Shown one piece after another: positions 7,666-17,369 of a stretch of 51,057 nucleotides of DNA. Both the position numbers and the translations under genes were made by a program. This DNA comes from Acidimicrobiales bacterium. GTDB lineage: Bacteria; Actinomycetota; Acidimicrobiia; Acidimicrobiales; Aldehydirespiratoraceae. Under the pieces are notes generated by a model that saw only the letters and a program-made list of their open reading frames with translations, was not told the DNA's origin and ran no database searches. Numbering within the stretch: position 1 is the stretch's first letter; every line of letters begins with the position of its first letter. Where the stretch lies: positions 1 through 51,057 of the forward strand of contig JAJCXZ010000036.1 in NCBI GenBank assembly GCA_029263175.1, read 5' to 3'.

Positions 7666-10395
7666 CTAGTCACTCCCCCTTCGAAGCATCATCGCATGAT
7701 CGAGTCGTCTCATTGCCCGGGCGACGATGGCGAGAGCAATCCCGAGTGCGCCCACCAATGCAGCGGCCGTGATCAGCAACGATGTGCCGTCGATCACGAC
7801 GCCGGCCGAGGCGGTTCCGTCGGCGAACGCCTTCAGGCTCAGGTTGGGGCCGAGGAGCCGAGCCGTCAGCACTCCGCTGACGAGACCGAACAAGACTGTG
7901 GCGGCAAACAGCGGTGCCAACTCCGCCATCGCGACCCTCACCACACCGCGGCGTTCGACGCCCAGCACGGTCAGGAACGAGAGATCACGAGTCCGAGCGG
8001 GCGATCCGACCATCACCGCGGCCACGGCCGCGGCAATGGCCAGCGCCACGCCACCGATCGCACCGGTCAGAAGTCCTCGTCGAGTCCAGGTCGACAACGG
8101 GTCGCCGGTGATCTCAGCGAGTTGAGTACGACGAGACACGAGCTGAACCGCAGGAACGTCTTCGACCAGCGCTTCGAGCTCCGACTGGTCAACCGTCGGA
8201 CCGACGAACGCGACCGTTGCCGCGGCGAAGGCCTCGTTGGTCGCGTCGGCGAGGCTCGCTCGATCGATGACGATCACCGCACGTGTGCTGTCGAAACCGG
8301 CCACTCGCTCCACATGAGCGTTGACCTGCAGGGGAACGGCGAACCCCCCAGCCGTGAGCCTCACCTGGTCGCCGGGGCCCGGGAGATGAGGAGCGTTCCA
8401 TGGCCCGACGAGATCGACGCCAGGCCCTTGCGCGCTCGCGGATGCCGGCCCGTTGTCGAGCGCCACGAGATCTGCGACAAACCCCGACGACGGGCCGATG
8501 AATCTCTCGAATGGCAGCACCGCACCGAACGTGACATCTGGATCCAGCTCGACCAGGCCCTCCATCAACTGGTCAGGCAGTCCGATGCCGACGATCGTCA
8601 TTTCGACCCGGTACTCGGCTCCCACGAACTGAAACGACGATTCCTCCTGACTCGCCGAGATGGACGTCGAGAGGACTATCGCAAGCACCGCGAGTCCGGC
8701 CGCCATCACCACCGCCAGAAGAGGACCACGCAGCGATTCCTGTTGTGCACCGAGCCGGCGAAACCCGATCAACCATGCTTCACCTCGGGACCCTTCAGCC
8801 ATTCGAGCGCCCAAGCGTGCCAGCGGGCCGATGGCCCATGCCCCGAGCACCGCCACAGATCCGACCACCAGGACTGGGGCGACCGTCAGCGTCAGGTCAA
8901 ACGCCCCACTAGTCGCATCACCGACTCCGCTGTCGCGCCGACGCAACAGCGCAACGACGAGCGAGGTCAGACCAAGGAGGAAACTGCTCATCACGACCAA
9001 TCGCGCTCGTCCGGCCGCCTCTCGTTCACGGCCGGCGGCGGTGATCGCCGCGACACAGCCCAACCCGAACAAAAGCACCCCGATGGTCGGCACGCGCGAG
9101 CTCGTGCTCGGGAATGCCATCCATCCGAGCGCACCTCCAGCGGTCGCAGCCAGCGTCGTCAATACAACCGCAGTGCCGGCGTTGAGAGCGAGCAGTTGCG
9201 ATTTGGAGGCCCCTCGATCGGTCATCAACGCCGAGATACCGCGCCGACGAATGGCATCCCCGCGAGCGAGCGTCAACACGACAGTGGCGGCCGCCCCGGC
9301 GAACACCGCCAGGATCAGCGACCAGACCTGGAGCGTGAGTCGACGCTGCGCAATGTGGTCCTCGAGCAACGTGGGAAGCAGGGTGAACACCTCGGTGTCC
9401 GGCGGGGCGATCTTCTCCACATCGGTCACCAGCTGTTCGGGGTCTGCTCCCTCCACGAGATCGGGATCGAGCACGTAGCGCCATGAGAAGTCGAGACCAG
9501 CCGCGTGCACCGCGTCACGAAACGGCCGGTACTGGTCCCCGCCGAGTAACCCGGCGGCGAATACCAGCCGAAAGTCAGAGTTCTCCACCGTGCGAGGCTG
9601 GTGCAGCAGTGTGTCCCCATACCAGAACTCATCGCCGCGATCGTCGAGTCCGATGATCCCCGAGATCTCCAGCACGATTCGCACCGGAGCCACGCCAATC
9701 GCCGCAGTTCGAAATCCCAGCGCAGTTGGGTCGGGTCGCAGCATCAATCGGTCGCCGATCTCGACACCCAACTCTTCGGCCGTGATCGGCGAGACCGCCG
9801 TTTCGAACAGCGGGAGCTCCACCAGGCCACACAGCACGCCTTCCGGGGGTTCGTACGCCTCGATCTCACTGACCTCTTCGGGGCAATCCGGCCCCTCCAG
9901 CCGCAGCTCAGGGTCACGCTTCATGGGGAGCGTGCCGGCGATGAGCTGGGAGTGCTCCTCGATCTCGCTTTGCTCTCGAAACCGGAATGTCGGCGCGAAC
10001 TGCGCCTCGATCTGATCGGGGTAGGAACCGACGATGAACTGCGGTGAATCGAACAGCCACTGCTGCTGAGAGACGAGAGCGAGCACCGAGGACGGAATAT
10101 GGTCGTCTCGGAGCTGATCCCCGATCCACTCGACATTGCTGAACGCTCGGCCGGGGGCGCCCGCGCCGATTTCGGTCAGCTGGCCGAACCGTATGTTGCG
10201 TTGCTCCGGAGAAGCGCTGCGAATCGTCTCGGTCAGATCCTCGCCAGTGGCGGTCTCCAGAATTCTTGGCCCGAGCGCAATGGCCGACGAGACGACGAAG
10301 ATCACGATCCCGATCGCGGTGACGATGCTCCAGCCGTTCTGCAGGTGCCGCCACCAGACCACGAGACCGACTCGTCCCGTCGCGAAGCGGGTCAT
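7666..10395 (-). CDS. FtsX-like ABC permease, second subunit
   Basis: This 909-residue membrane protein has an N-terminal helix (about 17-40), a long extracytoplasmic region, a central set of helices and a C-terminal FtsX domain with LSFLTVLGVERRGVVRVAMAE followed by closing helices. The size and paired layout match the large permeases of MacB-like systems that export or extract lipids, peptides or antibiotics. The ATG at 10393-10395 overlaps the stop of the upstream permease by four bases (ATGA). A longer in-frame start is the antisense shadow of that gene. Substrate is unknown. Confidence 0.9.
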   Translation of the reverse strand: MTRFATGRVGLVVWWRHLQNGWSIVTAIGIVIFVVSSAIALGPRILETATGEDLTETIRSASPEQRNIRFGQLTEIGAGAPGRAFSNVEWIGDQLRDDHIPSSVLALVSQQQWLFDSPQFIVGSYPDQIEAQFAPTFRFREQSEIEEHSQLIAGTLPMKRDPELRLEGPDCPEEVSEIEAYEPPEGVLCGLVELPLFETAVSPITAEELGVEIGDRLMLRPDPTALGFRTAAIGVAPVRIVLEISGIIGLDDRGDEFWYGDTLLHQPRTVENSDFRLVFAAGLLGGDQYRPFRDAVHAAGLDFSWRYVLDPDLVEGADPEQLVTDVEKIAPPDTEVFTLLPTLLEDHIAQRRLTLQVWSLILAVFAGAAATVVLTLARGDAIRRRGISALMTDRGASKSQLLALNAGTAVVLTTLAATAGGALGWMAFPSTSSRVPTIGVLLFGLGCVAAITAAGREREAAGRARLVVMSSFLLGLTSLVVALLRRRDSGVGDATSGAFDLTLTVAPVLVVGSVAVLGAWAIGPLARLGARMAEGSRGEAWLIGFRRLGAQQESLRGPLLAVVMAAGLAVLAIVLSTSISASQEESSFQFVGAEYRVEMTIVGIGLPDQLMEGLVELDPDVTFGAVLPFERFIGPSSGFVADLVALDNGPASASAQGPGVDLVGPWNAPHLPGPGDQVRLTAGGFAVPLQVNAHVERVAGFDSTRAVIVIDRASLADATNEAFAAATVAFVGPTVDQSELEALVEDVPAVQLVSRRTQLAEITGDPLSTWTRRGLLTGAIGGVALAIAAAVAAVMVGSPARTRDLSFLTVLGVERRGVVRVAMAELAPLFAATVLFGLVSGVLTARLLGPNLSLKAFADGTASAGVVIDGTSLLITAAALVGALGIALAIVARAMRRLDHAMMLRRGSD

Positions 10396-13300
10396 CCGTC
10401 GACCCCTGTTCGCAGCGCAGCCGATGTCGACGTTCCGATGCCCACGACGAGAGACGCCACGACGCCGACCAACGACGCCGCGGCAACCCCAAGGCTGAGC
10501 GCCACGACACGAGTCCACGGGATGAGGACGACCACGGGCGGGAACGACGAGGAGCCGTCGGCGGACAGGGACATGACCGGGAGCACCAACATCGAGAGGC
10601 CCAACCCGACCCCGGTGCCGATGATCACGCCGACCAGCACTGTGACCACCTGCTCGCGAATCAGCCAGCGACGCCGCTGGCGGGCCGACAGGCCGAGCGC
10701 TTCGAGCACGGCCAACTCGGCCCCTCGCTCCCGCGCCGAGACGACGGAGGTCACGACGAGTGCGGCGATGGCGAAAACGAGCGACGCAACGAATCCGACA
10801 CCCATTGCACCAAGTGACCCCAGTGCCGGTGGGTTGGACGTGAGTTCGATCCGCCGTTCGCGCAAGGCAATGGTTTCGACCGCTTCAATCGGTGGCCGTG
10901 CCAACGCGTCGATCACAGTCGTACTGTTGGGCGACAAGCTGAGCCAGTACTCGGAGATCTGTCGGGTGGGCCGACCGGGAGTCCGCTCGTGCCACTGCAT
11001 CGAAGGCAGATCGACCATCACCGCGGCTTGCTGATCCGACTCGACCCCGGGAACAACATCGACGAGACCGACGATCTCGACCTGGAGACCTTCGATTCGA
11101 TCGGCCGGTACGTTCAGCACATCACCGACCGTGACGTCGGCGGCCTCCGCCCAGGCTCGCCCAGCGATTCCCGGAACCGTTGCAACTTGTGGGAGGTCTG
11201 GCCTCGCCACGGTGTGAACGATCGGCACGGCGAGGAGCGCCGCTCCGCTGGTGACGGTGAGAATCAGTCGTTGGTCGGCATCGTTTGACGCCAACGTGAT
11301 GCTCGTGGGGGATGCGAGGAACCCGACGACCTCCGACGTTGCCCTGAGCGGGATTCCGGTCAACGGTACCTGGGTGACCTGCCCGCTGAGATCGGTGATC
11401 GCCAGCGGTCCGATCTCGACCCGCACCGCTCGGCTCACCGCTCCATGGGTGACCGTGTCGAGTTCGATGTCGACGATGCGAAGGGGTGGACGAGGAACCG
11501 CTCCGGTCCCCGACTCTGGGACCGTCAATTCCACTGCCCGATCGGTCAGCGCCAACCCGAAGTTTCCGGTGTTCAGCGTGTGAATCAAACCATCCCCATC
11601 GAGTAGCGAGAGCGACAGCACCCCCGCGAGCGGTGGAACCGGCGGCACGTCCGGATCAGGATCGAGGCGCCGGCCCTCGGGGTCAACCAGGAACACGTCG
11701 GTCCTGAACGAAAGTGTGGCGGGGTTTCCCGGGAGGTCGATGCCGGGGATCTCGGGGCGAGCGGCGGCCAACAGATCGAGTGCCGCCGTCAGGCCGGCGT
11801 CAGCGTGGAGCACGCCAGCTGCCGTTGCATCGAGGGCCAGCAGCCGCCCTGGAGCAGACGCTCCCGGCAGATCTGGTTCAAGCTCAACGACTGGGATCGC
11901 CCGTTGGACCCCGTCGAGTGCCTCGAGCGCAGAGGAGAGCTGTAGAGCCGTGATCGAATCGCCTGTCCGACGGTTCGGGGTCAACCGCGCATCGGCGACG
12001 ACTTCGTGCTCGGCCCGAGCCCCCTGCGATGCGGTCCAAGTGCGCTCGTAGGCGGCCGCAAAGACCCCGACCGAGATCGCCATGATGAGAAGAAGGGCGG
12101 TCCTCGTGAAGCGATGCGGTCGGCGCGCCAGTTGCCAGACCGTGAGCGCGCTCACGGCGCCGCGTCCTCTGGTCACGAGCCGTTCCGCCAGCCGAGTTGC
12201 CGCGGGAAGCGCACGCACCGCGAGGAGCGCACCAGCGACGAGTCCAAAGGTCGGGGCCACGATCACCATCGGATCCACGCCGAATCGACCGCGGACCGCC
12301 GAGGCTCTGTCATCGCCGAGGACACGGAGTTGCCAGTAGGCGAAGGCAGCTGCGGCAAGCACGGCAAGATCCAGCCCGGACCGCTGGAGCAGACCACGGG
12401 AGTCTTGCCGGGTCACTGCGCCTTCGGCGGCGGCGAGGCGAGCAGCGCGGATGGCCGGCCACGTCAGAAGAGCAATCGTCAGCACGGCTGCGCCGGCGCT
12501 GACCAACCACGAGCCAGGTACGCGACGGGTCTGGAGTTCGAACCCGATCGAAGCAAGCGGCTCGAACTGGTCGAACACCGACACCAACCGGCTTGCGAGC
12601 AGCGGAGCCAGAATGGCGATCGGCACCACGATGAGCGCCGCTTCGAGCAATGCCTCACCGCCCATTTGCGTCGGACTGGCGCCGCGGGCTCGAAGGACCG
12701 TCGCCTCGGCGCGACGCGTCTCGACGCCGAGTCCCCCGACCAGAAGTAGGGCGAACGCCGCCAGCGCCGCGAGTTGCAGGACCGTGGCGATGATGACGGC
12801 CTGGGCAACCGAAAGAGTCCTGCTGCTGTCAACGAGGACCTCACCGAGGGAGGTGGATACCGAAGCGGCGATCGGAACCACGGGATCGAGCGTCGACCAC
12901 TCTGCGTTGATGTCCGCCTCGAGCGCGCGGGTGCTTCGTCGAAGGGGCTCGACCTCGTCGAGCTCGATGTTCTCGAAACTGGGAAGTACCAGCCACGACA
13001 GGTCGGGCCGAGGCGACACACCCGACGTCAACACCTCATGGGAGACCATGAAGGTCACGGTCCGAAAGGACGTCGTCACTGTCAGCGACTCGGCGACCCT
13101 GCTCCGTTCGTGCCAGAAGGGAGCCGCAGCATCGTCGACCCGGTAGAGGCCGACGATCTGGGCCGATACATCGGCCGCAGTTCCTGTCCGCGCGGTGAGG
13201 ACGATGACCTCATCGACGTCGAGGCCGAGCTCGTCTGCGGCCCCGGCATCGACCGCAACCGGCACAACTCCTGCGGGAGAGGGCGAATCCGTCGGCCACG

Positions 13301-13703
13301 CTCCCGCCACCAGGGATGTGTTCTCTTTCAGCCCGTCCACCCATGTCAGACGGGTGAGATCAACCCGTTCAGCGTCGAGCTGTTCCGGAAGGGCGAAGGC
13401 CTCGTTGGCGGCGATCATCCGAGAGAGCTCGAGGGAAGCTCCGACGCTGGCCGCGTCCACGCGCCGAGCGACGATCTCATCCGCTTCCTCGATCGCTGTG
13501 ACCTCGACGCGACCGGAGATGTGGATCGCCGTCTCGGCCGTCGGCGCCTCGTCCATGGTCTGGCGCAACGCTCCGGTCGACACGGCATCGGCGAAGATCG
13601 GCCCGGACGCGAGGAGTACCAGGGCAAGGGTGACCGTGACGAGCGCACCGCCGGCGATGAACGGCTCCGCTCGGAGCCTTCGCAACGCCCAAACGATCGC
13701 CAT
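10392..13703 (-). CDS. FtsX-like ABC permease, first subunit
   Basis: The 1103-residue product begins with a membrane helix (about 17-38, ALVTVTLALVLLASG) and has a very large extracytoplasmic portion. A middle group of helices includes one FtsX core, and the C-terminus carries a second, with GAELAVLEALGLSARQRRRWLIREQ typical of FtsX permeases. It leads a four-gene operon: permease 1, permease 2, ATPase with tail, ATPase. All junctions overlap or abut, which implies fixed stoichiometry. The large outer domains would contact envelope partners. No substrate-specific feature is visible. Confidence 0.9.
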   Translation of the reverse strand: MAIVWALRRLRAEPFIAGGALVTVTLALVLLASGPIFADAVSTGALRQTMDEAPTAETAIHISGRVEVTAIEEADEIVARRVDAASVGASLELSRMIAANEAFALPEQLDAERVDLTRLTWVDGLKENTSLVAGAWPTDSPSPAGVVPVAVDAGAADELGLDVDEVIVLTARTGTAADVSAQIVGLYRVDDAAAPFWHERSRVAESLTVTTSFRTVTFMVSHEVLTSGVSPRPDLSWLVLPSFENIELDEVEPLRRSTRALEADINAEWSTLDPVVPIAASVSTSLGEVLVDSSRTLSVAQAVIIATVLQLAALAAFALLLVGGLGVETRRAEATVLRARGASPTQMGGEALLEAALIVVPIAILAPLLASRLVSVFDQFEPLASIGFELQTRRVPGSWLVSAGAAVLTIALLTWPAIRAARLAAAEGAVTRQDSRGLLQRSGLDLAVLAAAAFAYWQLRVLGDDRASAVRGRFGVDPMVIVAPTFGLVAGALLAVRALPAATRLAERLVTRGRGAVSALTVWQLARRPHRFTRTALLLIMAISVGVFAAAYERTWTASQGARAEHEVVADARLTPNRRTGDSITALQLSSALEALDGVQRAIPVVELEPDLPGASAPGRLLALDATAAGVLHADAGLTAALDLLAAARPEIPGIDLPGNPATLSFRTDVFLVDPEGRRLDPDPDVPPVPPLAGVLSLSLLDGDGLIHTLNTGNFGLALTDRAVELTVPESGTGAVPRPPLRIVDIELDTVTHGAVSRAVRVEIGPLAITDLSGQVTQVPLTGIPLRATSEVVGFLASPTSITLASNDADQRLILTVTSGAALLAVPIVHTVARPDLPQVATVPGIAGRAWAEAADVTVGDVLNVPADRIEGLQVEIVGLVDVVPGVESDQQAAVMVDLPSMQWHERTPGRPTRQISEYWLSLSPNSTTVIDALARPPIEAVETIALRERRIELTSNPPALGSLGAMGVGFVASLVFAIAALVVTSVVSARERGAELAVLEALGLSARQRRRWLIREQVVTVLVGVIIGTGVGLGLSMLVLPVMSLSADGSSSFPPVVVLIPWTRVVALSLGVAAASLVGVVASLVVGIGTSTSAALRTGVDG

Positions 13704-13764
13704 CGGGGCGACGTTAGTATCCGACCGCCAACTCGGCCCAGGCGATCGGATCCATCGGACTCGT

Positions 13765-14466
13765 CTAGAACAGAGCTGCGCTCAGCTTCCGGCGCCAATC
13801 GGCGGTACGGGGATCAGCGGCGCCGAGCACTTCGAGCAGGTCGACGAACTTCTGCCGGGCATCCTCGTCGAGCTTCACCTGGGGCAGGAGCTCCGTGAGG
13901 GTGGCATCGATGTCACCGCCACCAGCGTCGCCGGTGCGAGCAAGAGCAGCGAGCCGGCGAGTCTCGGGCGACTCCGGGATGCGGGCGAGGATCTCCGCCG
14001 CCTCATCGGCACGGTCGCTCTGGATGAAGATCTCGGCCAACGCACAAATCGCCTCGGGGTTGTCCTTCTCGATGTTCACGGCGGCGACCAGGGATGCTTC
14101 GTCGCCGGCAGCGATGAGCCTCTCGATCTCGGAAGGCTCCTGAGACGGCACCAGTTTCTCGACGAACTCGCGGACCTGGGGTTCGCCCTGTGCGCCCATG
14201 AATCCATCGACGATCTGACCGTCGACCATCGCGTAAACGGCGGGAATCGACTGGACCTGGAACGCCTGCCCCACGGCGGGATTGGCGTCGACGTCGACCT
14301 TGGCCAACTCGACTGCGCCGTTGGTCTCGGCGATCACCTGTTCGAGGATCGGACCCAACTGCTTGCAGGGGCCGCACCACTCGGCCCAGAGGTCGACTAC
14401 GACCGGGACCTGCTTGGACCGCTCGACGACCGCGGTCTCGAATGTTGCATCAGTTACATCAGCCAT
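13765..14466 (-). CDS. Thioredoxin-domain protein with C-terminal TPR-like region (CnoX/YbbN type)
   Basis: The 233 residues open with a thioredoxin fold carrying an intact WCGPC active site (Cys31 and Cys34) and the cis-Pro region SIPAVY. The last 110 residues are helical and TPR-like, as in CnoX/YbbN, where the repeats add chaperone-holdase activity. E. coli CnoX has an altered active-site motif, but here the canonical CGPC suggests redox activity too. The ATG at 14464-14466 starts just before the conserved thioredoxin fold. In-frame starts further upstream would run into the divergent PAC2 gene region. It lies 61 bp before permease 1 but may be a separate unit. Confidence 0.88.
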   Translation of the reverse strand: MADVTDATFETAVVERSKQVPVVVDLWAEWCGPCKQLGPILEQVIAETNGAVELAKVDVDANPAVGQAFQVQSIPAVYAMVDGQIVDGFMGAQGEPQVREFVEKLVPSQEPSEIERLIAAGDEASLVAAVNIEKDNPEAICALAEIFIQSDRADEAAEILARIPESPETRRLAALARTGDAGGGDIDATLTELLPQVKLDEDARQKFVDLLEVLGAADPRTADWRRKLSAALF

Positions 14467-14527
14467 CGTGCGTTTCAACGTAGCGCCCATCACCACAATT
14501 CCCGAGTGCGGTTTAGTCTCTGGAGTA

Positions 14528-15424
14528 ATGACTCGTCCCACCTCGCCGGAGGATCTCTACACCCTCATGCGCACACCGGATCTTCTCGATCCGGTCCTTC
14601 TGGTGCACTTCGACGGGTGGATCGATGCGGGGCAGACAGCTCACCTCGCAGTCGAGCGGATCCTGAGTCAGATCGACGCCACCACGGTGGCCACATTCGA
14701 AACCGAATGGCTCGTCGACCACCGGGCCCGGCGTCCGATCATGCACATCGTCGACGGGGTCAACGTCGGCATTGACTGGCCGTTCATCGAGCTGGTGGCC
14801 GGTCGCGACCTCCGTGGGAACGACGTCCTGCTCCTCCACGGCACCGAGCCGGACCACAACTGGCGCACGTTCGTGGACGCTGTCGTCGAACTCGGCCAGC
14901 GGTTCGCCATTCGCCGCATGATCGGCCTCGGCTCCTACCCCGCGGCGGCGCCGCACACCCGACCCGCGATGCTGTCGATCACTGCATCAACGCCCGAGTT
15001 GGTCGACGAGACCCTCAACAACGCTTCCCTCGACGTACCGGCTGGAGTCGAGTCCGTGCTGGAAAAGGCGTTCGAGGCGGTGTCGATCGATTCGTTCGGA
15101 CTCTGGGCCCAAGTCCCGCACTATGTGTCCAGCTCGCCCTACCCGCCTGCGGCCCTGGCCCTCATCGAGGGGCTGGAACGATCGGCCGGTTTGACGCTGG
15201 ACACAGCCGACCTCGCCAGCGAGTCGCTCTCGACCCGCAATCGGCTCGACAAGCTGGTGCAGTCCGAAGAGTCGCACGGCCAGATGCTCGCTCAGCTCGA
15301 GGCTCAGCACGACGACTTCGCCGAAGCACAGGCCGACTTCCCGTCATCAGACGACCTTGCCGCCGAGGTGGAGAAGTTCCTGCAGAGTCAGGCCGACGAC
15401 GATCCTGGCGACAGCACCGACTGA
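14528..15424 (+). CDS. PAC2-family protein (proteasome-assembly-chaperone-like)
   Basis: The 298-residue product matches the PAC2 family, widespread in actinomycetes and named after eukaryotic proteasome assembly chaperones. Visible features are the N-terminal LLVHFDGWIDAGQTA segment, a central LLLHGTEPDHNWRTF strand-loop, and the IGLGSYPAAAPHTRP region, then an acidic helical C-terminus. Its bacterial function is unknown; no proteasome gene is present in this window. The ATG at 14528 follows CTGGAGTA. The stop TGA is directly followed by the stop of the convergent membrane protein gene, with no spacer. Confidence 0.85.
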   Translation: MTRPTSPEDLYTLMRTPDLLDPVLLVHFDGWIDAGQTAHLAVERILSQIDATTVATFETEWLVDHRARRPIMHIVDGVNVGIDWPFIELVAGRDLRGNDVLLLHGTEPDHNWRTFVDAVVELGQRFAIRRMIGLGSYPAAAPHTRPAMLSITASTPELVDETLNNASLDVPAGVESVLEKAFEAVSIDSFGLWAQVPHYVSSSPYPPAALALIEGLERSAGLTLDTADLASESLSTRNRLDKLVQSEESHGQMLAQLEAQHDDFAEAQADFPSSDDLAAEVEKFLQSQADDDPGDSTD

Positions 15425-16993
15425 TCAGCCGATCACCCAGACGGTGCCGCGCTCGAACTGCAGCAGCAGCGTGGACCCGGCCGGCGGTTGGGCTTCGGGC
15501 GGTAGTAGCAGGTGGGTACTCTCCGGCGTGAGCGAGTCGACCGTGCGGTCGAACCCGACCTCCCACGCGAGAGCGGCGATCAGGTTGGGCGACACCCGAG
15601 CCGAATCGACATACAGCTCGCCGACCGCGTCCGAATCGTCGAACACCCCTGCGGTTTGCCCACTGATGTTGCCATCGTGCAGCTGCTGGAGTCCTTCGAG
15701 CCCGCTGGCCACGCCGAGCGCCACCATGCCGGCGAGAGCGACGGTTGCGGCGGCCGAGCGACCCAGCTTCCACAACCACCACAACACGAGCCCAACAACG
15801 ATCGAGACGGATGCCGCGGCTCCGGGTTCGAAGAAACTCGATCCGAACGGTGCGCCGCTCACTTCGACGCCGAGCATCATCACAGGCGAGCGCGGCGTGT
15901 TCCAGTTGTTGCCAGGACCGGCCCATGCGGCGATGAGTCCCGCCACGATCGGCGCACCTACGACAAGGCCCATCGCAGGCTTCCAACTCAGGTGCTTGAG
16001 TGATGCAAAGCCGAGGGCGAGGAGCAACGGTGCGAATACCTCGACATACCTTCCGTGCAACCATGCGTCGGAGCGTCCGACACCGGTGAGGAACCAGCCG
16101 GCCACGGCCACCGTGCCGGCGAGCATTCCCAGCAGCGCCGGGCCGACGACCGGCCGCCGAGCAGTCATGACCAAACCGATGAGCAGAATGCCGGTGCCGG
16201 CAAGCGTGAGATAGGCGGCGGTGCCGAGTGCGTGCTGGGCCATGTCGGGGATCTCACCGAAGCCACGCCGAGCGGCCAGGTCGCCGGCGTCGTAGGTACC
16301 GGAACTCCCGAACGTGGCATCCGCGATTGCGCGTCGCGCCCACTCCGTGAGCAAGAAGGCAACGACGCCGATGCCGAAAAGGCCGACCCTCACGAAGATC
16401 GAGCGACGAGTGATGAGCGCGGCGAACACGACGACAATCAGCGCGGTTGGGCCCATCCGGGGATGGGTGGCGAAGAGTCCGACGGCACCGACCGTGACCT
16501 GCAACGCGCGACCAGGGGTCCGGCTGGTCGCAAGCCGGACGAGCAACAGGAATGTGACGGCGACCAGCAGTGCAAGCAATCGCTCGGTCCAGACGATCGA
16601 CCCCGTCAGCCAGAGGGCCGGCAGCGCCGCGCCACCCATCGCCGCGAGCAGTGCCGGCAGGCGATCGGTCGACCAGACCTTCCGAACAATGGTGTACAAC
16701 ACCGGCACAAGCAGCGCACCCACCGCGGCGTTCGCCGCACGGGCATAGGTGAGCATCCCGGCTTCGTCGAGGCCGAACATCCAGCCCGGGGCCAGCAGTA
16801 CCGGATACAGGAATCCATATGGCGGTTGAGGTGGCAGCGCAGACGAGCCGTCCCCCGCCAGCGTCCGCGCCATCGACAGGTATGCCACGTCGTCGGCGAA
16901 CAAAAGTGGTCCCGGCGTGGCTGTTGCCACGGCGACACCGATGGCGAACCACACGGCGGTCACTGCCCCCAGCACACGCCGCGTCACCTGCAT
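15425..16993 (-). CDS. Predicted GT-C-fold membrane glycosyltransferase
   Basis: The 522-residue polytopic protein has about eleven or twelve hydrophobic segments and a small soluble C-terminus. After the first helix it carries FADDVAYLSMARTL, an acidic pair in the first outer loop like the catalytic Asp/Glu of GT-C transferases (PMT, ArnT or mannosyltransferase relatives), which use polyprenyl-phosphate sugars to modify lipids, glycans or proteins outside the membrane. The YGFLYPVLLAPGW stretch nearby is also usual in this group. Donor and acceptor cannot be inferred. It is transcribed away from tRNA-Ala and its stop abuts the PAC2 stop. Confidence 0.7.
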   Translation of the reverse strand: MQVTRRVLGAVTAVWFAIGVAVATATPGPLLFADDVAYLSMARTLAGDGSSALPPQPPYGFLYPVLLAPGWMFGLDEAGMLTYARAANAAVGALLVPVLYTIVRKVWSTDRLPALLAAMGGAALPALWLTGSIVWTERLLALLVAVTFLLLVRLATSRTPGRALQVTVGAVGLFATHPRMGPTALIVVVFAALITRRSIFVRVGLFGIGVVAFLLTEWARRAIADATFGSSGTYDAGDLAARRGFGEIPDMAQHALGTAAYLTLAGTGILLIGLVMTARRPVVGPALLGMLAGTVAVAGWFLTGVGRSDAWLHGRYVEVFAPLLLALGFASLKHLSWKPAMGLVVGAPIVAGLIAAWAGPGNNWNTPRSPVMMLGVEVSGAPFGSSFFEPGAAASVSIVVGLVLWWLWKLGRSAAATVALAGMVALGVASGLEGLQQLHDGNISGQTAGVFDDSDAVGELYVDSARVSPNLIAALAWEVGFDRTVDSLTPESTHLLLPPEAQPPAGSTLLLQFERGTVWVIG

Positions 16994-17034
16994 TCATGTG
17001 ACGCTAGAACGCCGCAACCATCGGTTCGGGGAGG

Positions 17035-17063
17035 GTGTCAGACTGGCACCGCGCTGGTACGAT
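17035..17063 (+). promoter_or_regulatory. Probable tRNA-Ala promoter
   Basis: A TACGAT hexamer at 17058-17063 is preceded by TGG, giving an extended -10 pattern. GTGTCA at 17035-17040 lies 17 bases upstream as a partial -35. The predicted start would fall about nine bases before the tRNA. Each hexamer matches four of six sigma-70 consensus positions, so this is a reasonable but unproven call. Confidence 0.45.
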
Positions 17064-17078
17064 CGTGCCCTCATTCAC

Positions 17079-17151
17079 GGGGCTATAGCTCAGTTGGTAG
17101 AGCGCCTCCATGGCATGGAGGAGGTCAGGGGTTCAATTCCCCTTAGCTCCA
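17079..17151 (+). tRNA. tRNA-Ala (anticodon GGC)
   Basis: The 73 bases fold as a complete cloverleaf: 7-bp acceptor stem GGGGCTA/TAGCTCC, D-arm GCTC...GAGC, anticodon stem CCTCC/GGAGG with loop ATGGCAT, and T-arm AGGGG TTCAATT CCCCT. The anticodon GGC reads Ala codon GCC. The G3-U70 wobble in the acceptor stem, the hallmark of alanine tRNAs, is present. The 3' CCA is not encoded and must be added enzymatically. Confidence 0.97.
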
Positions 17152-17156
17152 CTCCC

Positions 17157-17185
17157 GAAGTCCCAGGTCCCTGGCCTGGGACTTC
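17157..17185 (+). terminator. Terminator-like hairpin after tRNA-Ala
   Basis: A perfect 11-bp stem (17157-17167 with 17175-17185) and 7-base loop begins six bases past the tRNA. It is followed by TTCG, not a T-run, as is common for terminators in this window. It probably ends the tRNA transcript before the acyltransferase gene. Confidence 0.65.
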
Positions 17186-17369
17186 TTCGCGCCCAGGGTT
17201 TCGGGCATCGCCGAGACCGGGAGGAAGGTGTTCGCCACTGCGTCAACAGCGGCAGGCTGTTCGAGGGGGACGCCATGAGAGACACCGGGGATGACCGGAA
17301 TCGCCCTGACGAAACGCTCCTGGGGTCCCTTTTCGTTTTGCCGAGCTCCTTGTGGCCGACAGAAGAACC

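Noticed and set aside
7612-9486. Long plus-strand open frame of 624 codons
   Set aside because: It is antisense to the FtsX-like permease, has His/Arg/Gln-rich composition without domains, and arises from high-GC codon bias.
13195-14775. Plus-strand open frame of 526 codons
   Set aside because: Crosses the permease, intergenic space and the PAC2 gene in other frames; no domain, while the genes it crosses are recognisable.
16055-17146. Plus-strand open frame running into tRNA-Ala
   Set aside because: Antisense to the GT-C-like gene and ends in the tRNA; low-complexity Arg/Gly/Gln composition.
17079-17350. Possible integration site at the 3' end of tRNA-Ala
   Set aside because: No integrase gene and no direct repeat of the tRNA 3' end was seen nearby; the hairpin is a terminator-like structure.
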